In this document: in pieces, positions 9,422 through 19,799 of the stretch
Layout: every line of letters begins with the position of its first letter
Position numbering within the stretch: the first letter of the stretch is position 1
DNA from: Cercozoa sp. M6MM
Lineage: Eukaryota > Endomyxa: Ascetosporea
DNA length: 23,967 bases
Strand: one strand, 5' to 3'
Assembly: GCA_040357565.1 (NCBI GenBank)
Contig: JBDODJ010000164.1
The notes under the pieces: model-generated
What the model was told of the DNA's origin: nothing
The model's database searches: none
The model's input: only the letters and a program-made list of their open reading frames with translations
Translations under genes and position numbers: made by a program

Positions 9422-10183
9422 GCTCTCTATACGTCAGAGCGACCTGTACCATCGGGTGCTGCTGTCGCTGCCGTTGTCGGACGATGTACTACCCTATCTA
9501 TCCCCTGCTCTTCTTGTTTATTCGCCCTCCCGTTGTGTGCTTGGCAGGTGCTACCGCAGGTGCCATACGTGCCAGCGCATTTGTCGCCCAATGTCATGAG
9601 CACCGGCCGGAGGCGGCACAAGACGCCGACACTCAACTCACCCCTCTCTGTGGGTACACTTTTGTGCCTACACTTCTCATTTTGGTGTCACAGTGTAGCC
9701 CCTCCTCTGTGTGTAGCGGAAGATATGCCACCTGTTACGCTGCACGACCATGTGCCTGCATCGGCGCCGCGTGGACTACCTAGGTACCCCCCCCCCCTCC
9801 CGTTCCCTAAGTGTTCCCACCATGCGACTTTTACAGGTGCCTGTCCATCGACACGGACGACGAGGAGAGTCGTCCCGTGCCTGCTGTCAGGGAGAATTCG
9901 GTCCGACAACGACTTCTTCTCACACCTCGGAAAACGCGCTTTCAAAAAGAAGGTTCCTTCGCTTTCTCAGTCGGCTTATAGTTTACTTTCGAGTTTGTTG
10001 AGACACGCAGTACAAAACCCGACGCCATTGTTGCAGGCGTGCACCTCGCAGGTGTCCATCCCTGCGCTGGACTCCGATTACGCACTCTACGACCGCAATC
10101 GCGAGAAGTACACCGTGACTGGGGGCAGCGACGGCTCGGGCTTCGCTCAGCTCTCGCGGTCGGCTCGTGTTGTCAACGGTTAA
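6509..10183 (+). CDS. Multidomain signalling protein: Ras-association, PH and RGS domains
   Basis: About 22 exons, roughly 680 aa. Exons 6509-6573 and 6644-6678 (VYFEDDSWTSLRV, YVVDHL), with 6908-7006 and 7104-7180 (FLVSRDSETQFAERQLERHE, LRNLRLEFR), look like a Ras-association domain split by a Ser/Gly insert. Exon 7238-7439 is an acidic linker; 7536-7599 has a KKKKRKVRKRR basic patch. Exons 7656-7737, 7791-7913, 7973-8099 and 8164-8294 form a PH domain (CGYLHKLGSRHKAWRERWF, YYFKS, closing DMRHWIALL). Then 8386-8436, 8498-8603, 8672-8724, 8781-8849, 9018-9050, 9160-9312 and 9438-9485 resemble an RGS fold (LRHLLLFLRR, ELLFVLRATRYRDR, ASDIYHLHLAP, EFVQSDLYHRVLLSLPL). The tail exons 9548-9653, 9717-9783, about 9837-9901 (or to about 9950) and 10036-10183 are low-complexity, and their joins are ambiguous. 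Likely a membrane-recruited regulator of small and heterotrimeric G proteins; PH is the firmest call, RA and RGS are by eye. Confidence 0.75.
7456..7516. repeat. Poly-C followed by CA microsatellite in intron
   Basis: Fourteen C residues run directly into a CA tract within intron 7440-7535 of the RA-PH-RGS gene. Confidence 0.95.
8334..8384. repeat. TG/TC microsatellite in intron
   Basis: A TG run with a few TC interruptions fills most of intron 8295-8385, right up to its TAG acceptor. Confidence 0.9.
8894..8993. other. Assembly gap (100 N) in an intron
   Basis: Exactly 100 N inside intron 8850-9017 of the RA-PH-RGS gene. The 14 nt before it (8880-8893) and after it (8994-9007) are identical, CACGTATATATGCG, so the true gap is probably negative in size. 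Merging the two copies leaves an intron of about 54 nt, the local norm. Confidence 0.95.
9085..9155. repeat. TG microsatellite with TATA interruptions in intron
   Basis: A TG tract is broken twice by TATATG units, inside intron 9051-9159 of the RA-PH-RGS gene. Confidence 0.9.
9323..9419. repeat. CA microsatellite containing a 10-N gap
   Basis: CA dinucleotides run on both sides of ten N (9366-9375), inside intron 9313-9437. The gap is simply an unsized repeat; no coding sequence need be missing, since the flanking exons join in phase 0. Confidence 0.9.
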
Positions 10184-10418
10184 CGTTAATTAGTTCTGTG
10201 TACATAGCTACACTACACTAGCTCTACTAGCTAGGTGATTGGTAATACGGTAGCAACCAAATCACTGCACCTGGACTGAACGGAAGCGAAGGAAGGCTCC
10301 GTCCAGACGAGATCCGCATACTCAATCAACCAAATCGAACAGTGCTTACCGTAAGATACCACAACCCATGCCCGTTTTAGATGTCGACAAAATTAGATGC
10401 AACTCAACCTTGATATGG
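10184..10418. other. Spacer between convergent genes
   Basis: These 235 nt lie between the stop codons of the RA-PH-RGS gene (+) and the surface-protein gene (-). They begin with the palindrome TTAACGTTAA around the first stop codon, followed by CTA-rich sequence. No gene is seen. Confidence 0.5.
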
Positions 10419-11674
10419 TCACTGTCGTCTCCGAATACGACCGAAACGTCGTCGTGCCGTGCGGGAACTGGCAGAGCTTTTGCCCTTTGACGACGAGGAC
10501 CGTTTCGACGCTGTGGTTGAGGGCGACCGTGACTTGGATGACCTTGGTGCAGACGAATGCGACCGAGACCTTGACTTTGACCGCGAACGAGATGGTGACC
10601 GAGTGACACGTGACATTGAACGCTTCGATTCCAGCAAAGCCTCACGTCGTTGCTTTTCCTGGCGTCGACCAACGAAACACACGGCACAAAACAGGCAGAG
10701 CACCAAGGCAGTCAAAACGGCCATTATGATGTAGTATGCCAACGGTCTGTCAAAAAACGCGCTCTAACTCCGCCAGAGAAAGAAGGTCAGCATGTGAAGT
10801 GGAAACAGCTTTACATCTTGTGGCAACGCATGAAGGCAGTGTCGGTGTTCCAAGTGCGATCGGGTTGGCAGAAAACAGTGTCAGTTCCTCCGACAAGGTG
10901 ATCCTGAAAGTGGCCGTTGCGGCAGCGCAAGCGACAGCTCCCATTTGGCAGCACATTTGCACATGTCCGCGCAGCAGTCTCTGTTCAGCTTACCCAGAGT
11001 CAGATGTGCCACACAGTCTTGTGTATGAATACAGTGCGTACTTTCAGAGTTTTCCTCGGCAGTCATGGTGTCGATGTTGGCGCGCTGTTGCATCCACTCG
11101 CGGGCTGCTGTGGACACCGTGCTGGTCGGAATGACTCCAGTTCCCCCAATACGCACCTCTGCCAACTTGGTGTGCGGGATTTGCAGAGGACGACACTCTG
11201 CGCATTGAGTCGACTTGATAGAGGACGTTGCACACTAAAGACGCAGCAAGAAAACGTTAAAACTGTTATCCTATAATTTGGAAGGCTGTGCTGTTTCGAT
11301 AGGTTCACTTTGGTACATTTCTTTGCGCCTCGGTAATCGATACACAAGGCGACACCAGCGTCGCATTGGCTTGACCTGCCACACTTTCTCCGCTCCGGCA
11401 CCAAGCGCAGCCGTTAAGTGTACAAACATGGCACTGTGCAGGCACACGGTGGATTGAAAGAACAAAGATTGGATCGGGAATCTGGCATCAACTTTGGAGC
11501 TTTAGTTAGGAGAGGTAAGAGCACGTTGGTGTTGCGACTGCAGACACCGGGTGCAGGTGCCGCTGTCGTGACTGTCATCTTGAAAGTCTTAAAGCAGATG
11601 AAAGTGCACGGAACTAAAGATCATCAGTTTTACCGAGGTGTGAAAGTCCGAGCCCCCGGACAGGTATTTGCAAT
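10419..11674 (-). CDS. Single-pass surface protein: PSI-like, sushi-like, TM, Arg/Ser tail (5' end unresolved)
   Basis: Exons on the minus strand: 11674-11634, 11587-11525, 11433-11317, 11234-11042, 10980-10815, 10746-10419; all joins agree in phase (about 301 residues visible). No signal peptide or start was found, so at least one 5' exon is missing, somewhere in 11675-12423. The ectodomain begins with GVCSRNTNCHVCTLNGCAWC, the C-x5-C-x2-C-x4-CxWC spacing of PSI/plexin-type domains. A sushi (CCP)-like unit follows: CANVLPNGSCRLRCRNG, then DTVFCQPDRTWNTD and a closing Cys. A hydrophobic helix (IIMAVLTALVLCLFCAVCFV) precedes GRRQEKQRR and a tail of about 80 residues dense in RS/SR dipeptides (SPSRSRSKSRSRSHS). 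Probably a type I plasma-membrane receptor or adhesin; the ligand is unknown. The last exon could instead be a free 107-aa TM protein starting at 10742. Confidence 0.6.
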
Positions 11675-12423
11675 CTAAACGTGATTTCCGGAGTTTCGTT
11701 TATGTAAATTTGAGTACTGTACAGTGCTATATATATATATATACCCGCATCTAAATTTAAATTATACGGTACCATCGGCCAGTAGCGTGGCGTGCGTATT
11801 CCCTACTTGGTGTGCAATTATCACTACGTTAACTGTGAACAAAATGGAACTCAATGTTTCAATGCCACAATAAGAACTGAATAAATTAAGTTTGTATTAG
11901 TCAACTGAAGGATTTAAAAGAAGTAAATTAAGTCCAACGAAGAGAAGAGAGCGACGCAGACGCTCAAGAGTCGTTAAGGAAAAACGGGTAATCGCAGTAA
12001 ACTGAGAAAACCCCTCGTCTCTGCACGCGGTCACGTAACAGGCGTCAAAGGGTGCCATACCTATCAAGCAAGTCGACAGTACGTTAAGCCCGGACGTTCC
12101 TCACTACGGTCAGTAGCGTTCGTCCAGCCTCTGCCGAACCAGGTTGTGCTTCTCCAGATAACGTTTAGGTTCTCTACACGCAGTGCCGAATGGCCAGTCC
12201 TAGAAACTTAAAACCAGGCTCAGCAAACCTGGTTTTATTTTCGTTTTGCGTTCATACCCGATTGCATAAATTAGCCGAACGGAATTACTCTGCTCCGAAA
12301 GCACTCGCCTTGCGCGAATTACTCAGCCCACGGCCGAAAATTTTTCTCGAGTGTGTGTGCTAACTTAGAGTGTTTAAACATACGCGCTCCGTCCGTCCTT
12401 AGCGCAGTAAAATACGACACGAA
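11675..12423. other. AT-richer intergenic stretch, no gene recognised
   Basis: This stretch lies between the 3' end of the aminotransferase gene and the visible 5' part of the surface-protein gene, both on the minus strand. It contains an (AT)n run at about 11729-11742 and no long open frame. A missing first exon of the surface protein (with its signal peptide) should be here, but I could not identify it. I looked for tRNA and spliceosomal snRNA core motifs and found none. Confidence 0.5.
12210..12236. repeat. Small inverted repeat (9-bp stem, 9-nt loop)
   Basis: AAAACCAGG (12210-12218) is the exact reverse complement of CCTGGTTTT (12228-12236). It lies 190 nt downstream of the aminotransferase stop on its strand; possibly a 3'-end RNA hairpin. 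Confidence 0.6.
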
Positions 12424-13015
12424 CTACTCAGAGGAGTTGTCACCTCGCAGCAGTGCCCCAAAGCGACGCATAGCTTCGTCCATGTCCTCGTCGCTAAACA
12501 AACATGTATAGAAACATCCCCTCGCAGAACGCTATTATACGATACCTGCAGGTGGAGAAACTGGCACGCACGTAGCCTGTTGAGAAAAGAATCACATGTA
12601 ACAACATGGACACACACTAAAGACATGCCTGTTGGGTGGTCGGCAGGATCGAAGCACTGTCCCGGTAACAAAAGGACCTTCTTGGCCACAGCGTCTTGGT
12701 TGATCAGTGCCTGGACAGGATGTGCGTATGTCAGAGCGTCTTAACTCATACAACAAACAATTATATTACGGCAGAATCGCTGTGCTGCAACAAGCGCATC
12801 CACACAAACATGCCTGCCGTGGGACGATCGAACTCGACCATAAGGTCACCCTTGTCGTTTCGCAGCTGAAAGGTAGAAGCGTGTCACGAGATAACAGGAG
12901 AGTACACATTGAAACAAAGAGGCTACATGTGTATCGATACAACGCATCATGCGGTCGCATCGCTGCTGGTAGAACTGTTTTACTTGGCGCACATGCTCAT
13001 CAAAGCCGTCGACAC

Positions 13016-13073
<58 letters not shown>

Positions 13074-13224
13074 CACGTACACCAAAAAGACAGGCGCGAA
13101 GGGCGCGGTCTACCTCCTGCGACGGGATAAGCGAGATCACGCGCACGGGCAGTACGTCGTGGTAGGGAGGCTTGCCCAGCGCCAGTTCCATCGCTGTGAT
13201 ACCCTGCAAAACAAAAATACACAC

Positions 13225-13289
<65 letters not shown>

Positions 13290-15033
13290 ACACACACGCA
13301 CACATCACACACAATATAAAGAGTAAATGAAAGTACGAGGAAGGAGTTACCCCAATGCTCGAGGAGCGATGCAGCAGCAGCTTGCGCCACGCCACACGAG
13401 TGCAGACTATACTCAATGGTACCTTAAGGAGAGAGACAGACCAAGTGTGAAAACAGAAAAAACAATACGAAGTGGCCTGCGACAAGAGGTCGATCTGGTG
13501 CACCAATGCAGACGGGCCAGTCACCCAGCCGAGTCGCAATCCACTCGACAGCAGCTGCGCTCACATACACACACCCGACTATTAGTCTTTGTAGTCTCTT
13601 CTTTTGTGACTCACCTTGGAGACCGAGTCAAGTCGCAGCACGCGTCCGTCCACGTCGAACGAGAGGTACGACGTCGGTGGTTCATCTGTCGCGAGCAAGC
13701 ATATTTGAGCGTGCAGGAGTGAAAGAAAGCAAACTGTACCAGCGTAGGCGAGGAAGTAATACGGATCGTCTTCAACAATCAGCCTAATCACAACGCATAA
13801 ACTACAAGAGGGGGAGGGGCAACTGCGGGTGTGGCAACGTACAAGTCGAACTCCCGCGCGATCTCATAAATCTCGCGCTTGCGTTCAGTCTGCAAACCAT
13901 AGCATATAATAACGTACGAAGAAGAGGTAAAAACTAGTAAGTACGCTAGTGGAGCGTCCAGAAGGATTCTGACCCGTCGGAATCGTGTACAGCAGCCGTG
14001 GCATCGACTACAGAAACATAACAAGATAACACAAGGCCAAAGACATGCCGAGGTTTCTTACTCCGCCTTGCTGCTTACGTCGTGTCAGCACGTTTCGCAA
14101 GTCGTCTGGAATGAGACCCTGTGCATCTGTTGGACACACAATGACATGAAAATACACGCCATGAAACGTGTAGTACCAGTCTCAACCGACAGCAACTCGT
14201 GCTGGCGCGGACGCAGAAAGGCCTACGTATTTAAGGCTTGAATAAAACAAGGGTCAGAGGGGAAGGGGACGGGGCAGAGGACCAGTGCGCCCGAATAGGT
14301 GGGTGACTCGACAACGACGGCATCGCCAGGGTCCGAGAACTCCTCAAATACGCGCCACAGGGCGTCTTGCGATCCCTGAGTGCAAGTAAAGTTAACGTAC
14401 TATGAAAAAGAAAGTAAAGTGCGCCAAGAAAGCACTACCGTGGTGACAGAGATGGCCACATCGTCGCTCGAGATACCGTGGAAGCGTTCCTGGAGTGTGT
14501 GAAGCAAGCGCAGCAGACGAGGCAAGCCCTGTCCAAGAACATGAGAACTCAAGCTAGGGAAATGAATAAAACGTGAAGGGGGTATAACGACAAGGCTGGG
14601 TGTACAGGAGTCGGCGAGTACTGGAGAGCTTCAGCCAAGTCAGCACCCTCAAGCGACAGCTGTGTTCCGTCCTTCAAGCGGAAGGACATTTCCTCGAAGG
14701 GAAACAGCTCCGGATTCGGCCTGTCAGTCAAAAGACAGTCTCGAATACTGAACATTTGGCAGGTGCAGAGGTGTCAGAGTAAACATACAATCCGCCCCCA
14801 AGCGAAATCATGCCAGGAATTTTCAACAGAGGCATCCTGTCATGCCAGGATATATAGTTGTAATCGTCCGACACTGAAAACATGCAGAAGCAACGAAGGT
14901 CATTACAGAGCACGAATGGGGCTAGGTTGCCGCAACTTGGCCACCTGCAGAACCAACATCACTGCACGAATGACGACAAAAAAAAAACTAATCACTGCAC
15001 CTTAGAGAGCTTGGGCTGGAACTTTTTCGACAT
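12424..15033 (-). CDS. PLP-dependent aminotransferase, AADAT/Aro8-like (fold type I)
   Basis: Aminotransferase of the kynurenine/2-aminoadipate and aromatic group; the substrate cannot be fixed from sequence. Nineteen exons: 15033-15001, 14944-14914, 14873-14789, 14720-14606, 14528-14439, 14375-14283, 14222-14177, 14126-14062, 14007-13945, 13889-13843, 13783-13740, 13685-13615, 13554-13469, 13406-13351, 13015-12927, 12865-12770, 12710-12629, 12576-12546, 12493-12424; about 430 aa, the family length. Landmarks are MISLGGGLPNPELFPF, ALQYSPTPGLPRLL, LLYTIPTGQNPSG (Asn near PLP), IVEDDPYYFLAY (Asp to pyridine N), LDSVSK (Schiff-base Lys), LRLGWVTGP, PTAGMFVW, LLLPGQCF and VRASFSTCSDED (substrate Arg). 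No targeting peptide is obvious. The intron after exon 17 starts with GC, not GT. The 335-nt intron 13350-13016 holds a foreign kinase exon. Its start codon is 164 nt from that of divergent ALG1. Confidence 0.92.
13016..13071. repeat. CA microsatellite, right of the displaced exon on its sense strand
   Basis: A long CA run (TG on the minus sense strand) ends at the TAG acceptor of aminotransferase exon 15. Confidence 0.95.
13114..13203 (-). CDS. Displaced exon of the STE20/GCK kinase
   Basis: This 90-nt exon lies inside an aminotransferase intron. On the minus strand it follows a good acceptor (TTTTTGTTTTGCAG) and is followed by GTAGAC. It encodes 30 residues starting GITAMELALGKPPYHD and ending SLIPSQE, which is subdomain IX-X of an STE20 kinase and fits exactly between VWSL (ending at 4866) and PPRL (starting at 4922) with phases 0 and 0. 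It does not fit its host: the host intron is phase 1, so inclusion would translate it in another frame. It is flanked on both sides by CA tracts. It is either an assembly misplacement or a relocated exon. Confidence 0.9.
13227..13309. repeat. CA microsatellite, left of the displaced exon on its sense strand
   Basis: A CA run with CATA and CG interruptions at its far end, in the same aminotransferase intron as the displaced exon. Confidence 0.95.
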
Positions 15034-17570
<2,537 letters not shown>

Positions 17571-17895
17571 ACGAACGGCGGCAAGAACATCAAATATTAC
17601 CATCGCATGGCCTAACTAGTAAGACGGACGAATTGACGGTATAGTACGCGTACGATCCGGATCCATGTCACTGCACTGCACGAATGGCGACAACGTTAAC
17701 GTACGGCAACTGTGTCACTTGCCAGCTCCAGAAGGCAGCTTCCTCACACGATCTGACGCGACGGTATCTACGCTACTTAGGATAACGAACGAACGACGGA
17801 AGCAGTGAGACCTCGCCTACGACGAGCGCTCAGCTCATGATAAACGCTAAATCTTCAGTTACGTTAACGTTCAACCGGGTGCGATTTCACGTCAG
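17571..17895. other. Spacer between convergent ALG1 and queuosine-salvage genes, with repeated palindrome
   Basis: 325 nt without a coding frame. The 10-bp palindrome ACGTTAACGT occurs twice, at 17693-17702 and 17861-17870. Presumably it holds both 3' UTRs. Confidence 0.5.
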
Positions 17896-19385
17896 TTAGT
17901 AAAAGATGCTGAGCACGCGGTGGTGCGGCGGCAGCGACGTGCGCTGAGCTTCTCCTCGCTCCCTGCAAATAACTCGTAATACCCTTCAGTTTTTGCACAC
18001 TTAACGTGTCACAGAAACCCAAACTACCAGAGAGCCCAATCGATCTGAACCGGCGTGACGCCGAGCAGCTTTGCCAAAAGTTCGACGGCGTGGATGGTAG
18101 CAGCACGCAGTTCACACTCGAAGGTGCCGCCGTGGGGGAGCTCTTGTTGCTGCGCGATAGCCTGTCGTAGTTCCTCACTGCGCAAGACCATGCCGCCCGT
18201 GTGCAAGAGCAGCTGCGGAATTCGGTAATCCGGGAAGCAGGTAAGACGCTCAATGTTCCGCAAGGCACCCAAACCCTGGCCTACACGCACGTGGACCCCA
18301 TATCTTACGCACACTTGTCCCATCTCCATAGATCCTTCTACCGCCAAAGGCGCCCCAGACATCACCAACAAAAATCTGCGCGCGCTTGTAAAAAAAGACC
18401 TGGTGGCCCTGGTAGATGGCGTGGTCTGCACGAACAAGTGTCATCAATTAGGCTGGAACAATAAGGCGAGGCAGGGTACCACGGAAAGCCGGGAAGAAGG
18501 ACGTCACCAAATCCACCAAACGGACAGCACAGCCTGCACCACTCTCTGTCCAACTAAACCGAGATAGCACCATACTTCTTTACCATCAGCACGCTCGATG
18601 AGGTTTTTGGCAAGGCCGTTGAAGTGTGCGCTCAACACAGAACCGACCTGTCAATTTAAGGCATAGTCGAACCTACAAGTCTCGTTCCGTAATTTATACC
18701 TCACGGAGAAGACGTGCCCGCTCGCTGGCCAGCGGTACTTGCGACGGCTCGAACGGCGTGCCCGTGGTCAGCCACTGTCGCACCTGCTGCTCTGTCACCT
18801 TGGCGAGGTTTTCGGCGGCAAACGCGCTGCCTGCATACAATTTGAGATGGCTTTGTTTGAGGTATTCTTGATATTTGACAGTACGGTCCGCGCGGAAGAC
18901 AGCAGTGAGCGAAGAGGCCAAGTGCTCGTACTCGTAACCCTCAAGCGGCCAGAAGCAAAAGTTCAGCGCATCCAGCACGAGTACATACTGTGCCGTATCG
19001 GTCTCGTTTTCGGGGTCCACAAAATGGTCTAAGCACATCCATACACGTATGAGTATATAAACACATATAAATGTACGTATTTATCATTTTCGAGGTACAA
19101 TCTTGAGCCCAATTCAGCGTCTCCGGAGCAAGTTGGTGGAGCCAACGTTGCTAAGTGAAAGGGGTGAGCGTGTGCAAGTTTACACAATACGAGGTGTACG
19201 ACCTACCCACTCATCGGAATTCTCTTCAACATCCTTACGCAAGGCAGCCTCGTCCACGATTACGGACTGCGCAGGATATGTCGGGCAATTAATACAGGCG
19301 CAAAGGCATTGGGCAAAGAAATCACCTTGCTCAGCGACGAGACCAGGGCGCAGCTTCTGCGCACTTCTCCGCACGGATCTACCAT
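17896..19385 (-). CDS. QNG1: Queuosine 5'-phosphate N-glycosylase/hydrolase (Q salvage, DUF2419)
   Basis: Frees queuine from queuosine 5'-phosphate so that it can be re-used for tRNA modification. Nine exons on the minus strand: 19385-19326, 19266-19207, 19150-19099, 19028-18700, 18647-18584, 18533-18480, 18425-18342, 18280-18028, 17962-17896; about 340 aa, like the human protein. Family landmarks in order are VRRSCALVSSLSKSVIVDEA, LAPETLNW, VLVLDALNFCFWPLEG, LDLVTSFFP-like RLVDLVTSFFPAFRD, FFYKRAQIFVGDVWGAF, LTCFPDYRIPQLLLHTG (core DYR), ELRAATIHAVELL, and a C-terminus IDWALWERG...PHHRVLSIFY. All phases agree. Divergent from TOR with 414 nt between starts. Confidence 0.94.
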
Positions 19386-19799
19386 CTAAGTAGCACTATC
19401 ACGATAGCACACGTTCGCACGTCTATCAGAGCAGATTCCTGCGTATCATGTCCATCGATAACTACTGTATTGCATCCAGATGATAATTCTCGATCCCTGT
19501 GCCGTCTGAATGTTGAGTACTGCAGCTCACAAGAATATTGAAACAATTACAAGCGTGCTCCTTGAAAAATGCGGTGCTGCAGAACTTGTACAGTTTTAAT
19601 CATCTTTCTCTCAGACCCACGGATTTTACTGTACAAGCAAGCAGTAAGCAGCAGTGGTGTGTGCGTGTAAAGTATTTACAGCAATTAGGAGGCAAGACTC
19701 GTGAGAAAGGGCGTCACAGCTCATATCGTAAATTTACAGCAAGACAAATGACTTTCTTTGTGCCTCTCCTGTGTTTCTTCTGGACGATGAGACCACGCT
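19386..19799. promoter_or_regulatory. Divergent spacer between queuosine-salvage gene and TOR
   Basis: 414 nt between two outward-facing start codons. No convincing open frame; A/T-richer than the flanking TOR exons. It must contain promoters for both genes; no motif I can name. A non-coding first exon of TOR could lie here. Confidence 0.4.

Noticed and set aside
9548-9783. Alternative splice frames at the end of the RA-PH-RGS gene (LSRKICHLLRCTTMC versus LSVAEDMPPVTLHD)
   Set aside because: Not decided: both frames are open. I favoured the second for codon use and matching phase, but did not present the tail as certain.
10459-10734. Plus-strand ORF rich in Asp/Arg (MRELAELLPFDDEDRF...)
   Set aside because: It is the exact antisense of the Arg/Ser-rich tail of the minus-strand surface protein; the acidic repeats are a mirror of RS codons. 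The minus strand has the TM helix and phase-matched upstream exons.
11418-11678. Plus-strand 86-codon ORF opposite the surface protein
   Set aside because: The minus strand has Cys-pattern exons with matching splice phases over the same bases; the plus-strand peptide shows no family features.
12399-12689. Minus-strand 96-codon ORF beginning AKKVLLLPGQCF
   Set aside because: Only its first part is real (aminotransferase exon 17); the rest reads through two introns in the wrong frame.
13073-13390. Minus-strand ORF translating the displaced exon in another frame (YHSDGTGAGQ...)
   Set aside because: It keeps an open frame only by reading through introns and a repeat; the kinase frame of the same 90 nt has clear family identity.
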